Assembly (NCBI GenBank): GCA_017578085.1
Contig: PKQR01000001.1
Location: 1 to 64,000 of the forward strand
Reading direction: 5' to 3'
DNA length: 64,000 nt
Source of the DNA: Bacillota bacterium
GTDB taxonomy: Bacteria; Bacillota; Limnochordia; Limnochordales; ZCTH02-B6
The notes beneath the pieces were generated by a model. The model saw only the letters and a list, made by a program, of their open reading frames with translations. It was not told the origin of the DNA and ran no database searches. Made by a program: the position numbers and the translations under genes. Shown piece after piece: positions 23,131 through 33,341 of the stretch; position 1 is the stretch's first letter; every line of letters starts with the position of its first letter.

Positions 23131-23889
23131 CTAGGCGACGATGCTGCGCCCGCCGTCCACCACGATAAAGTGGCCGCAGATCATGGAAGCCTGGTTGGAC
23201 GCCAGGAACGCCACGGCGTTGGCCACGTCCTCAGGGGTTATGATGCGCCCCGCGGGCGTCTTCTCCCGGGCCTCCCGCAGCATTTGCGCGGCGCCGGGGA
23301 TGGACCAGAGGGACTTGGTTTCGGCGACGCCGGCGATAACGCCGTTGACGGTGATGCCTTTGGGAGCGAGCTCAAAGGCCAGCGCCCGCGTCACCGCCTC
23401 CAGCGCGGCCTTAGCCACGCCGACGACGCCGTAGCCCGGGATCACCTTTTGGCCGCCTTCGCTGGAGATGCTGATGATGCGCCCCCAGCCGGCCTGCATG
23501 AGGGGCACGGCCCGCTGGGCCATTTCGAGGAGCGAGCGGGCCGACGCGGCCAAGGTGACGTCCCAGTGCTTGGTGGTGGCCTCCAACACCGGGCCGGGGA
23601 CGCCGAAAGCCGCGTTGGCCACCAGGATGTCCAGCCGGCCGAGCTCCCGGCGGATGGCGTCGAACATCTCATCCAGGCTTTCGGGCTTGCCCACGTCGGC
23701 CCGCACGACAAGGGCCTGGCCGCCCATGGCCTCGATCTCGGCGGCCACCTGCTGGGCCTCGGTCTTGCTGCGCCGGAAGTTGACAATCACCGTAGCGCCT
23801 TCGGCCGCGAGCCTGAGGGCGATGGCGCGGCCAAAGCCGCGGGTCGCGCCGGTTACCAGGGCATGCTTGCCCGCCAGTTCCGGATACAT
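23131..23889 (-). CDS. short-chain dehydrogenase, FabL-like enoyl-ACP reductase
   Basis: This 252-residue SDR has the cofactor motif T-G-A-T-R-G-F-G and N-A-A-F-G in the centre. The catalytic region has S-I-S-S and Y-x6-K-A-A-L-E-A (Y-G-V-V-G-V-A-K-A-A-L-E-A). The C-terminal G-x-F-I-V-V-D-G-G-R-S closely follows B. subtilis FabL (enoyl-ACP reductase III), as do N-F-R-R-S-K and T-P-A-G-R. It probably performs the last step of fatty-acid elongation with NADPH. Other SDR oxidoreductases remain possible. The start is ATG 23889 with GGAGGTACC upstream. It is divergent from the SASP gene at 24060. Confidence 0.8.
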   Translation of the reverse strand: MYPELAGKHALVTGATRGFGRAIALRLAAEGATVIVNFRRSKTEAQQVAAEIEAMGGQALVVRADVGKPESLDEMFDAIRRELGRLDILVANAAFGVPGPVLEATTKHWDVTLAASARSLLEMAQRAVPLMQAGWGRIISISSEGGQKVIPGYGVVGVAKAALEAVTRALAFELAPKGITVNGVIAGVAETKSLWSIPGAAQMLREAREKTPAGRIITPEDVANAVAFLASNQASMICGHFIVVDGGRSIVA

Positions 23890-24059
23890 GGCCGGTACCT
23901 CCATTGTGCCGGCTGCTCCGAATGCCGGGTTTCCGTTTGACTTGTCGTGCATTGGCGGGCTTCTCCGCCCGCAGCCGCCAGTCCTGCCAGCGGCGGCGCA
24001 AAGTCCCAGCGTAAACCCTTTCGCCGCGTCTAACATTAACGCCGGGAGGTGAACTCACG

Positions 24060-24437
24060 GTGGCTATTGGGCAGAAAAGCTCGCGTGCGCTGGTGCCGCA
24101 GGCGCGGCAGGCGCTGGAGCAGCTGAAGAATGAGGTGTCGAGCGAAATCGCTAGCGGGCCTGATCCGCAGGCGCAGGCGCTGCAGAGCTGGTACCAGTCG
24201 GGCTACGGCGGCGATGTGCCGTCCCGGGTGTGGGGCGCCGTTGGCGGCAACATGGTGCGGCGGATGATCGCCGCGGCGGAGCAGTCGCTGATTCAGGGGG
24301 CAGCCCAGCAGACGCAGGCGGCGTTCCGCCAGGCGTTGGGGCCGCTGGGTCAGACGCTTTCGTCCCAGCCGTACCAGCAGCAGGCGCAGCAGTTGTCTAC
24401 GAATCCCTTCCAGGTGCAAATCCCGCACGAACAATAA
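24060..24437 (+). CDS. alpha/beta-type small acid-soluble spore protein
   Basis: This is the 125-residue paralogue of the 15382-15705 protein. It carries the same core (L-V-P-Q-A-R-Q-A-L, W-G-A-V-G-G-N-M-V-R-R-M-I-A-A-A-E) and S-S-E-I-A-S at the GPR cleavage position. The Gln-rich tail ends N-P-F-Q-V-Q-I-P-H-E-Q. It binds and protects DNA in the spore. The start is GTG 24060 behind GGGAGGTGAAC. A GTAAA at 24011 and CATTAAC at 24034, 18 nt apart, only loosely resemble a sigma-G promoter. A strong terminator follows. Confidence 0.93.
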   Translation: MAIGQKSSRALVPQARQALEQLKNEVSSEIASGPDPQAQALQSWYQSGYGGDVPSRVWGAVGGNMVRRMIAAAEQSLIQGAAQQTQAAFRQALGPLGQTLSSQPYQQQAQQLSTNPFQVQIPHEQ

Positions 24438-24482
24438 AGGCCGGAAGCGAGCGCTCTTCGGCGCAATGATTCCGGCACGGCA

Positions 24483-24508
24483 GGGCGGACGGCGGCGTCC
24501 GCCCTTTT
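24483..24508 (+). terminator. Rho-independent terminator of the SASP gene
   Basis: GGGCGGACG (24483-24491) and CGTCCGCCC (24496-24504) form a perfect stem with loop GCGG, followed by TTTTCTCTT. Confidence 0.92.
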
Positions 24509-24588
24509 CTCTTGCCCGCCTTTGGATCCCAATTGGCAGCGCTGCCATCAGTTCCCATTATCACCCAGAACTGTAAGCGATTGTAATT

Positions 24589-24602
24589 CGAAACCGGTTT
24601 CG
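24589..24602. promoter_or_regulatory. 14-bp palindrome CGAAACCGGTTTCG
   Basis: It is a perfect palindrome in an AT-richer stretch about 120 bp upstream of the M14-like lipoprotein gene. The form, with a central CG flanked by AAAC/GTTT-type arms, is like operators of LacI-family repressors. No LacI gene is in the window. Confidence 0.5.
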
Positions 24603-24720
24603 TTACGATCATCCTAGACCCGCAAAATCTGGCCAACGGCGGAAGGGGGGAGTCCGGGGGCGTTTCCGCCGCCTGGAGCCGGTGCGCTGGCACCGGACTC
24701 GAAAGGAAAGGGAGAAGGGA

Positions 24721-26064
24721 ATGCTGTCTAAGAAGGTTTCCCTCGCGGCACTCCTCTTGGCCGCAGCGCTGTTGACAGGCTGCAGCTTCTTTTCCTCCAC
24801 GCCCACCGAAACCCGAACGGGGGCCATCAGCTTTTCGATCGACCTGTCGGAACTGGAACAGGAAAACATTCTCGCCGGCGGCGCCGGGGCGACGCTGGTC
24901 AAAGGGTCCACCATCATCGATGTCGAGTTGTCCATCGACGGCGAGACCGCGACCGGCCTTGTACAGGGCGTGGCCGTGGGCACATGGCAGGCGACCGTGA
25001 CCCTCTTTGACGTAGGGGGCCAGGAGCTCGCGGCGCGCCAGTTGGAGGTCGTCGTACAGCGGGACGCCACCGCCCACGTGGCCTTGACCGCCCACGTGGC
25101 ACAAGGCGCCGTCCAGTTGCGGCTTGCCACCGAAGCGCCGGACCCGGGCGACGGTCCTGGTGACGATCCAGCCGATGGGCCGGGCGGCGATCCCGGCGAT
25201 GACTCCGGGAACGGTCCGGGCGGCGGGGATCCCGGTACCGATCCCGGCGACGATCCGGGGAGCGGCCCTGGTGACGATCCCGGCACTGGTGATCCGGGCA
25301 GCGAGCCCCAGCCACCGGTGGTCACCCGGGAGATCCGCTACATCCAGTCGGGCAACCGCACCGAGACCCGCACGGAAGTGTACATCATCCGTTCCCCGAA
25401 CCCCGGACCCACCGCGTTTCTCGTAGGCGGCATGCACGGGTCGGAGACGTCGGGCTGGATCGTGGCCGGCGAGGTGGCCAGGACATGGACCATTGACCGG
25501 GGGACGCTGGTCGTCATCCCGGAGGCCAACAAGGACGCGGTCCGGCGCCAGAAGCGCACCGGCAGCGACGGCCGCAACCTCAACCGCTACTTCCCCGAAG
25601 GCCGGGACATCAATGATCCCAAGAAGGACTGGCTGCTGGCCAAGGAGATCTGGGACGTGGTGCTCGAGTTCCGGCCCGTGGCCCTGCTGGACCTGCATGA
25701 GGGCTGGGGCCTGCGGGAAGCGGGCGACCGGTTCGCCGACGGCACGCTGTCGGTGGGCCAGACGGTCATCGTTTACCCCGCCGGCGACGCCAAGGCCTTT
25801 GCCGAGCACGTCGTCGAGGTGCTCAACACCTATCACAACCCGTTCTACGGCACAGCCGGGCTGACGTACAACTTCCGCATCATCGGTCCGCCGGTGGCCG
25901 GCTCGCTGGCCCGCAAGGCTGGGGCGGACCTCGGGATCCCGGCGTTCATCTTTGAGCCGACCCAAGGTCGCGCCGGCCGCCACCAGACGACGGTGGCCCA
26001 GCGGGCGGCCTGGCAGCGGGTGATGGTGGAAGAGTTCCTGCGCTGGTACGGCCTCATCGACTGA
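24721..26064 (+). CDS. lipoprotein with a DPG-rich linker and an M14-type metallocarboxypeptidase/desuccinylase domain
   Basis: This 447-residue protein has a type II signal peptide with lipobox L-L-T-G-C, so it is anchored on the outer face of the membrane. Residues about 25-140 form a beta-rich domain I do not recognise. A linker of about 60 residues made of Asp/Pro/Gly repeats follows. The C-terminal domain (about 205-445) has the zinc ligands H and E in G-G-M-H-G-S-E-T-S-G, a third His in L-D-L-H-E-G, and N-L-N-R-Y-F, as in M14/aspartoacylase-like zinc enzymes. It may trim peptides or acylated amino acids outside the cell. ATG 24721 follows GGGAGAAGGGA. Confidence 0.75.
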   Translation: MLSKKVSLAALLLAAALLTGCSFFSSTPTETRTGAISFSIDLSELEQENILAGGAGATLVKGSTIIDVELSIDGETATGLVQGVAVGTWQATVTLFDVGGQELAARQLEVVVQRDATAHVALTAHVAQGAVQLRLATEAPDPGDGPGDDPADGPGGDPGDDSGNGPGGGDPGTDPGDDPGSGPGDDPGTGDPGSEPQPPVVTREIRYIQSGNRTETRTEVYIIRSPNPGPTAFLVGGMHGSETSGWIVAGEVARTWTIDRGTLVVIPEANKDAVRRQKRTGSDGRNLNRYFPEGRDINDPKKDWLLAKEIWDVVLEFRPVALLDLHEGWGLREAGDRFADGTLSVGQTVIVYPAGDAKAFAEHVVEVLNTYHNPFYGTAGLTYNFRIIGPPVAGSLARKAGADLGIPAFIFEPTQGRAGRHQTTVAQRAAWQRVMVEEFLRWYGLID

Positions 26065-26150
26065 GCCAACGCGGGCCGGCCGGCGGCCCCGATGCGCCCA
26101 GGCGGATCCGCAGGCGGATCGAAACCGGCAGGTCGACTGAGTACGAGATA

Positions 26151-26177
26151 GGTGGGCGGCTGCTTCAGCCGCCCACC
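26151..26177 (-). terminator. terminator hairpin overlapping the copZ stop codon
   Basis: GGTGGGCGGCTG (26151-26162) and CAGCCGCCCACC (26166-26177) form a 12-bp perfect stem with a three-base loop. The arm includes the last codons and stop of copZ. Only a weak T-rich tract follows on the minus strand. Confidence 0.6.
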
Positions 26178-26377
26178 ACCTGGTAGCCCGCCTCTTCCAC
26201 GGCGGCCCGCATGGCCTCTTCCGTCGCCACCGCCGGGTCAAACCGGACGGTCGCCTTGCCGGCGGACAGGTCCACCTCCACCGACTCGACGCCGGCCACC
26301 CGCTTGAGGGCGTTGGTGACCGCCATCTTGCAGTGCTGGCAGCTCATGCCCGAGATTTGCAGCACCTTGGTTTCCAT
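26165..26377 (-). CDS. copZ: copper chaperone CopZ (heavy-metal-associated domain)
   Basis: This 70-residue HMA-domain protein has the Cu(I)-binding motif G-M-S-C-Q-H-C and the ferredoxin-like beta-alpha-beta pattern ending G-Y-Q-V-V. It shuttles Cu(I) in the cytosol to the CopA exporter. CAGGAGGCGATGG precedes the ATG. It is the last gene of csoR-copA-copZ, 100 nt after copA. Confidence 0.95.
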   Translation of the reverse strand: METKVLQISGMSCQHCKMAVTNALKRVAGVESVEVDLSAGKATVRFDPAVATEEAMRAAVEEAGYQVVGG

Positions 26378-26477
26378 TTTCCATCGCCTCCTGTTTATCC
26401 CGCCCTGGCTGCCGGAAACCCGTTAGCCCGGGCGGACGTTTGCCTCGTGTTGTGCACGGGCATGCCGCGGGTTGGCT

Positions 26478-29030
26478 TTACACCCCCGCTGCCTGCCATC
26501 TCGGCTCCTTGGCCCCGGTTCCCTGCGCGGCCTGGAAACCCGCCTCAGGGTTGAAGCGCCGGAGAAGGGTGGAGTTGGTGACCACGGAGACGGAGCTCAT
26601 GGCCATGGCGGCGCCGGCGATGATGGGGTTCAACAGGCCCATGGCGGCGAACGGGATGCCCAGGGTGTTGTAGATCAGGGCCCAAAACAGGTTTTGCCGG
26701 ATCTTGCCCATGGTCGCACGGCTCAGGCGGATGGCCGCCACGACGCCCCGCAGGTCCCCCCGCATGAGGGTGACGTCAGCGGCCTCGATGGCCACGTCGG
26801 TGCCCGTGCCGATGGCGAACCCCACGTCGGCTGCGGCCAGCGCCGGCGCGTCGTTGATCCCGTCGCCCACCATGCCCACCCGCAGGCCTTGCGCCTGCAG
26901 TCGCTGGACCGCGCTGGCCTTCTCCTCGGGCAGCACCTCCGCCAGCACGTCCTCCTCGGCGATGCCCACCTGGCGGGCGATGGCCCGGGCAGTGCGCCGG
27001 TTGTCGCCGGTGATCATCATCACCCGCAGTCCCATCCGCCGCAGCATGGCGATAGCTTCAGCCGACGTGTCCTTGACGGTGTCCGCCACGGCCACAACGC
27101 CTGCCAGCCGGCCGTCGACGGCGGCCAGCATGGCGGTCTTGCCCTCTTCCTCAAGGCGCGCGAGCGCTCCCTCCAGGGGCTCAGGATCGATCCCGTTGTC
27201 CCGCATCCACTTGCGGTTGCCCACCAGCACCGCCTTGCCGTTGACGACCGCCCGGATCCCGTGGCCGGGGACGGCTGTGAAGTCTTGGGCGGCCGGCAGG
27301 GCCATGCCCCGCTTTTCCGCCGCGGCCACGACGGCTTGCGCCAGCGGATGCTCCGAGCCGCGCTCGGCAGCCGCCACCCACAAGAGCACCTCGTCGGGGT
27401 CCAGCTCGCCGGCAGAGAGCACGTCGGTAAGCTCGGGCTGCCCCTTGGTGATGGTGCCGGTCTTATCCAGGACGATCGCGTCCAGCTGATGGGTTCTCTC
27501 CAGGTGCTCGCCGCCCCTAAAGAGTATGCCGTGCTCGGCCCCGAGCCCGGTCCCGACCATGACGGCCGTGGGCGTCGCGAGGCCCAGCGCGCACGGGCAG
27601 GCGATGACCAGCACCGCGGTCATGTTGAGCAGCGAGCGGGTCAAGTCGCCTGTGGTGAAGTACCACGCAGCGAAGGTCACGAGGGCAATGCCCACCACCG
27701 CCGGGACGAAGTAGGAGGAGACCACGTCCGCCAGGCGCTGGATGGGGGCCTTGGAGCCCTGCGCCTCCTCCACGACCCGGATGATCTGGGCCAAGGCAGT
27801 GTCCTTGCCCACCCGGGTCGCCCGAAACCGGAAGGTGCCGTGCCGGTTGATGGTGGCGCCCACCACCTCATCGCCCGGCCCCTTTTCCACCGGCATGCTC
27901 TCGCCGGTGATCATGGACTCGTCCACCGTCGAGCGGCCCTCCAGCACCACGCCATCCACCGGGATTCGCTCCCCGGGCCGCACCACGATGATGTCGCCCA
28001 CCTGCACCTGGGCGATGGGCACGTCGACTTCGACCCCGCCATGGACGACCCGCGCCGTCTTGGGCTGCAGGCCCATGAGCTTCTTGATGGCGGCCGACGT
28101 GCGCCCCTTGGCCTGGGCCTCCAGGAGCTTGCCCAGGAGGATGAGGGTGATCAGGATGGCGCTGGTTTCAAAGTACAGGCCGTCGATGCCGAGGCCCGGG
28201 AAGAGGACCGCGACAAGGCTGTAGAAGTAGGCGGCCGACGTGCCCAGGGCCACCAGCACCGACATGTTGGCGGTGCGGTTCTTGAGGTTGTAGTACGAAT
28301 CCACGTAAAACTGCCAGCCGGCGTAAAACTGGACCGGCGTCGCCAGGGCCAGCTGCACCCAGCCGTTGGAGAGCCAGTGGATGAGGGCATTGTCGACCTG
28401 GAAGACGTGGCCGATCATGGCCAAGAGCAGCGGCAGGGAGAGCGCCGCCGAAAGGCCCAGCAGGCGCCGCTTGCGGACGAGCTCCGCCTCGCGGGCCGAC
28501 TGCTCCGCGTCTTCGTCGCCTTCCCTGGGCAGGAACGCCTCGTAGCCCAACTCCTTGACGCGGCGGACCAAGTCCTCTGGGGTGACGAGGCCCGGGATAT
28601 AAGTGACATGAGCCGTCTCGGCGCCAAAGTTGACCGTGGCCGTGACGCCGGGCAGCTTGTTGAGGCCCCGCTCGATGCGGGCCGCGCAGTTCGCGCACGT
28701 CATCCCGACGATGCTCAGCTGGACGCGCTCCACGGCGACGTCGTAGCCCAGGTCCCGGATCTTGGCCACCATGTCCTCCGGCTTGACCTGGGCAGGGTCG
28801 TAGCTCACCGACGCCCGTTCGGTGGCCAGGTTGACGGACGCCTCCTGCACCCCGGGCAGGCGGCGCAAACCCTTCTCGATGCGGGCAGCGCACGCCGCGC
28901 ACGTCATGCCCCGCACGCTCAAGGAAACGCGGGCCGTCGTACCGCTGGCCGCGGCTGCACTGGCAGCCGGGTTGGCGCCGCCCCCAGCCGAATTGGCTGC
29001 CCTGGTGCCGCTTGTGCTCTCAACCGTCAT
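26478..29030 (-). CDS. copA: copper-exporting P1B-type ATPase CopA
   Basis: This 850-residue ATPase has two N-terminal heavy-metal domains, each with M-T-C-A-x-C-A (about residues 42-48 and 109-115), after an Ala/Gly/Ser-rich N-terminal tail. Eight membrane helices are predicted. The ion-translocating C-P-C-A-L-G, the phosphorylation site D-K-T-G-T-I-T, the nucleotide-binding H-P-L-A and the hinge G-D-G-I-N-D-A-P-A-L are all intact. These define a Cu(I) exporter (P1B-1). It follows csoR closely on the same strand and precedes copZ. It exports excess copper, which also balances the copper needed for the ba3 oxidase. Confidence 0.96.
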   Translation of the reverse strand: MTVESTSGTRAANSAGGGANPAASAAAASGTTARVSLSVRGMTCAACAARIEKGLRRLPGVQEASVNLATERASVSYDPAQVKPEDMVAKIRDLGYDVAVERVQLSIVGMTCANCAARIERGLNKLPGVTATVNFGAETAHVTYIPGLVTPEDLVRRVKELGYEAFLPREGDEDAEQSAREAELVRKRRLLGLSAALSLPLLLAMIGHVFQVDNALIHWLSNGWVQLALATPVQFYAGWQFYVDSYYNLKNRTANMSVLVALGTSAAYFYSLVAVLFPGLGIDGLYFETSAILITLILLGKLLEAQAKGRTSAAIKKLMGLQPKTARVVHGGVEVDVPIAQVQVGDIIVVRPGERIPVDGVVLEGRSTVDESMITGESMPVEKGPGDEVVGATINRHGTFRFRATRVGKDTALAQIIRVVEEAQGSKAPIQRLADVVSSYFVPAVVGIALVTFAAWYFTTGDLTRSLLNMTAVLVIACPCALGLATPTAVMVGTGLGAEHGILFRGGEHLERTHQLDAIVLDKTGTITKGQPELTDVLSAGELDPDEVLLWVAAAERGSEHPLAQAVVAAAEKRGMALPAAQDFTAVPGHGIRAVVNGKAVLVGNRKWMRDNGIDPEPLEGALARLEEEGKTAMLAAVDGRLAGVVAVADTVKDTSAEAIAMLRRMGLRVMMITGDNRRTARAIARQVGIAEEDVLAEVLPEEKASAVQRLQAQGLRVGMVGDGINDAPALAAADVGFAIGTGTDVAIEAADVTLMRGDLRGVVAAIRLSRATMGKIRQNLFWALIYNTLGIPFAAMGLLNPIIAGAAMAMSSVSVVTNSTLLRRFNPEAGFQAAQGTGAKEPRWQAAGV

Positions 29031-29088
29031 TCTCCGTCACCTGCCTTCTCCATAACTCCCCAGGTCCACAAGCCCCAGCCGCAAGCCC

Positions 29089-29367
29089 TCACCGCAGGAA
29101 ACGCTTGAGGACGTCCGTCAGCTCGGTGATGGCGGCGTCGGCGTCGCCTTCACTCTGCTTGATGGCCCGCGCGACGCAGCCGCGCGTATGGTCTTCCAGC
29201 AGGATGAGGCCGACCTGGTCCAGCGCGGCCCGCACGGCCGCAATCTGGACGAGGATGTCCACGCAGTACTTGTCCTCTTCCACCATGCGCTGTATGCCCC
29301 GCACCTGTCCCTCGATGCGGCGCAGGCGCTTGAGGATCGCCTCTTTGTCCTGTTGGTAGGATGCCAC
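29089..29367 (-). CDS. csoR: copper-sensing repressor CsoR
   Basis: This 92-residue all-helical repressor has the Cu(I) ligands Cys35, His60 and Cys64 (K-Y-C-V-D-I-L, L-E-D-H-T-R-G-C-V). It matches the CsoR/RcnR family, whose DNA binding is lost on Cu(I) binding. The start is GTG 29367 behind GGAGGTGG; the longer frame to 29454 runs through the promoter and operator. It is the first gene of csoR-copA-copZ, so the operon is autoregulated through the palindrome at 29401-29417. Confidence 0.94.
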   Translation of the reverse strand: MASYQQDKEAILKRLRRIEGQVRGIQRMVEEDKYCVDILVQIAAVRAALDQVGLILLEDHTRGCVARAIKQSEGDADAAITELTDVLKRFLR

Positions 29368-29400
29368 GGCACACCACCTCCGCACGCCGGGCCGATACAT

Positions 29401-29417
29401 ATACCCGGTGTGGGTAT
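29401..29417 (-). promoter_or_regulatory. CsoR operator
   Basis: ATACCC-GGTGT-GGGTAT is a perfect six-base inverted repeat of the CsoR type (TAC-C tract / G tract-TA). It spans roughly +2 to +18 of the transcript predicted from the promoter at 29426-29454 and ends 34 nt before the csoR start. Confidence 0.8.
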
Positions 29418-29425
29418 CCGTTTTC

Positions 29426-29454
29426 ACTGTACACCGTGGACCCACGAGTGTCAA
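29426..29454 (-). promoter_or_regulatory. csoR-copA-copZ promoter
   Basis: On the minus strand, TTGACA (29454-29449) and TACAGT (29431-29426) are separated by 17 bp, a near-consensus sigma-A promoter. The start point falls at the edge of the CsoR operator, consistent with repression by blocking initiation. Confidence 0.8.
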
Positions 29455-29567
29455 CCGCGGGCACCATCAGGGAAAATTGCGGAGGAAGGCGGTCCTGTTG
29501 CCGGCATCGCCGGGGAGAGCCTTTGCACGAAGCCGCATCGATCCAGAGCTGTCACCGGCAAACAGGC

Positions 29568-29619
29568 GGCATCCAGCAGGAGGGATGCCCACCGCTAGGC
29601 GTCCAGCAGGAGGGACGGC
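29568..29619. repeat. paired hairpins with identical loops
   Basis: GGCATCC-AGCAGGAG-GGATGCC (29568-29589) is followed 30 nt later by GGCGTCC-AGCAGGAG-GGACGGC (29598-29619). The loops are identical. The A-T pair of the first stem is a G-C pair in the second, so both sides changed together. One terminal mismatch is present in the second copy. Function is unknown. Confidence 0.5.
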
Positions 29620-29635
29620 GTCCGGTAAACGCAGA

Positions 29636-29660
29636 AGCGCCGGCCGATACGGCCGGCGCT
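29636..29660 (-). terminator. hairpin downstream of sdhB
   Basis: AGCGCCGGCC and GGCCGGCGCT form a perfect 10-bp stem with a five-base loop, about 75 nt after the sdhB stop. There is no strong T run, so it may be a weak terminator or an mRNA 3'-end stabiliser. Confidence 0.5.
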
Positions 29661-29733
29661 GCGCTTAGGGGCCGCATGGAGCGGCACGGATAAACCGGGA
29701 GCTGAGCACGAGGAGAAATAAGCCGAGGCCGAC

Positions 29734-30492
29734 TTAAACCACGGGGCCGCGCACTTGGGCCCGGAGGAACTCCCGGCGCATGCGGGCGATGTTCAGGATG
29801 GAGATGCCCTTGGGGCACGCCGCCTCGCACTCGCCGTGGTTGGAGCAGTTGCCGAAGCCTTCCAGGTCCATCTGCGCGACCATGCGCTGCACCCGCCGCT
29901 CCCGCTCCGGGTGGCCCTGGGGCAGGAGCGCCAGATGGGAGATCTTGGCCGCCGTGAACAAGGCCGCCGAAGCGTTGGGGCAGGCCGCCACGCAGGCGCC
30001 GCACCCGATGCACGCCGCGGCGTCCATCGCCTCTTCGGCGATGTGCTTGGGGATGGGAATCGCGTTCGCGTCAGGCGCCGAACCCGTGTTGACGGAGATG
30101 TAGCCGCCGGCGGCGATGATGCGGTCAAGGGCGCTGCGGTCCACCACCAGGTCCTTGATGATGGGGAACGCCTCGGCCCGGAACGGCTCCACCGTGATGG
30201 TGGCGCCGTCGGGGAAGTGGCGCATGCGCAGCTCGCAGGTGGTGGTCAAGCGCCGGGGGCCGTGGGCCATGCCGTTGATGACCAGGCCGCACATGCCGCA
30301 GATGCCTTCGCGGCAGTCGCTGTCGAAGGCGATCGGCTCCTTGCCCTCCTTGATGAGCTGCTCGTTGAGGATGTCGAGCATCTCAAGGAAGGACATATCC
30401 GGCTCAATGTTGTCCACCGTGTAGTCTTCAAAACGGCCCGGCTTGTCGGGGCCCGCCTGCCGCCAGATCCTCAAGTGATACTTCATCGCCAT
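29734..30492 (-). CDS. sdhB: succinate dehydrogenase/fumarate reductase iron-sulfur subunit
   Basis: This 252-residue iron-sulfur subunit carries electrons from the flavin to the membrane quinone. The 2Fe-2S ligands lie in C-R-E-G-I-C-G-M-C-G with a later T-T-C. The 4Fe-4S motif is C-I-G-C-G-A-C-V-A-A-C-P, and the C-terminal C-S-N-H-G-E-C-E-A-A-C-P completes the 3Fe-4S and 4Fe-4S set. It is the third gene of sdhC-sdhA-sdhB. About 60 nt separates it from sdhA. Confidence 0.95.
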   Translation of the reverse strand: MAMKYHLRIWRQAGPDKPGRFEDYTVDNIEPDMSFLEMLDILNEQLIKEGKEPIAFDSDCREGICGMCGLVINGMAHGPRRLTTTCELRMRHFPDGATITVEPFRAEAFPIIKDLVVDRSALDRIIAAGGYISVNTGSAPDANAIPIPKHIAEEAMDAAACIGCGACVAACPNASAALFTAAKISHLALLPQGHPERERRVQRMVAQMDLEGFGNCSNHGECEAACPKGISILNIARMRREFLRAQVRGPVV

Positions 30493-30555
30493 CGCCCTTT
30501 CCGGCCAACCGACTGTTGCGCTTGCAGTCTTGGCGCGCTCTTCGCTCGCGCCGGA

Positions 30556-32490
<1,935 letters not shown>

Positions 32491-32514
32491 GGCCAGTCCT
32501 CCCAACTGCCGCGG

Positions 32515-33210
32515 CTACGGCAGAGGAATGAAGAAGTACGTGTAAATCGGCAGCACAAAGAAGCCGCCGGCAATCAGGATCGAGAGCACGGTCCCCAAGC
32601 TGTACAGGAACGGCATCAAGCGGCGGTTGTTGGCGCCCAGCGACTGGAAGGCGCTCCAGATACCGTGGATCAAATGCGCACAGAGGAAAAGCATAAACGC
32701 CGCATATCCGAAAGCGACCTCAGGCTCCTTGAACCGCTCCACCACCAGCCGGTAGATGTCCCGCATGGGCTCGCCGTTGATGACGGTTTCATAGTAGGGC
32801 CCCAGCGAGAACATGTTGACGTGAATCGGGACGAAGACGGCGATAAGCAAGCCCGTGATGATCATCCAGCGGGACGCCGGCGACATCTTGCTGGGCCCGC
32901 CCTTGGAGGCGTACATGGCGTAGCGCTCGGATCGGGCCCTGCGGTTGCGCAGCGTGACTTGGATGCCGGTGATGATGTGGTAGATGAAGCCGAGCAGCAA
33001 CAGGATGCGGATGATCCAGAGGAGGGGGCCCGTCTTGTGCAGGGTGTGGGAGTAGAGGTTCATCGTGCGGCCCCCGTCGGGGATGAAAACCGTCAGGTTA
33101 CCCGCGAGGTGAACGATGAGGTACAGGACCAGAAACAGCCCTGTAAGCCCCATGATCACCTTCTTGCCTACAGTCGTGTTCCAGCCTTTCGGTTTTTCCA
33201 TGCGCATCAT
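32515..33210 (-). CDS. sdhC: succinate dehydrogenase cytochrome b558 subunit
   Basis: This 231-residue protein has five membrane helices and anchors sdhA and sdhB to the membrane. Histidines in the helices (L-I-V-H-L-A-G, Y-S-H-T-L-H, I-Y-H-I-I-T-G, V-P-I-H-V-N, C-A-H-L-I-H-G) suit the two b-type hemes of the diheme b558 family. It passes electrons to menaquinone. ATG 33210 or 33207 lies two to five bases after GGAG, and ATG 33201 is possible. It is first in the operon and divergent from a LysR regulator. Confidence 0.93.
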   Translation of the reverse strand: MMRMEKPKGWNTTVGKKVIMGLTGLFLVLYLIVHLAGNLTVFIPDGGRTMNLYSHTLHKTGPLLWIIRILLLLGFIYHIITGIQVTLRNRRARSERYAMYASKGGPSKMSPASRWMIITGLLIAVFVPIHVNMFSLGPYYETVINGEPMRDIYRLVVERFKEPEVAFGYAAFMLFLCAHLIHGIWSAFQSLGANNRRLMPFLYSLGTVLSILIAGGFFVLPIYTYFFIPLP

Positions 33211-33324
33211 CGCTCCAGCCCCGCGCCCATCCCTTTCGAGTGCGCAGACAAAATTCGGACAATGGCGTAGGAACGCACGCTACCGCACCTACAGAGTACC
33301 ACGCTTTCCTTAATAGGGTCCAAT

Positions 33325-33341
33325 ACTTAGTGTGCATAAGT
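33325..33341. promoter_or_regulatory. LysR-type operator (T-N11-A box)
   Basis: ACTTA-N7-TAAGT is a perfect interrupted palindrome containing T-N11-A, the core of LysR-type sites. It lies 49 bp upstream of the lysR-type gene and about 115 bp upstream of sdhC, so it may control either or both. A TACAAT element follows at 33346-33351 on the plus strand. Confidence 0.6.

Noticed and set aside
26472..29108. An 878-codon plus-strand ORF opposite copA
   Set aside because: It is the antisense shadow of copA: His/Arg/Gly-rich, no family, and GC-rich genes often leave long open antisense frames.
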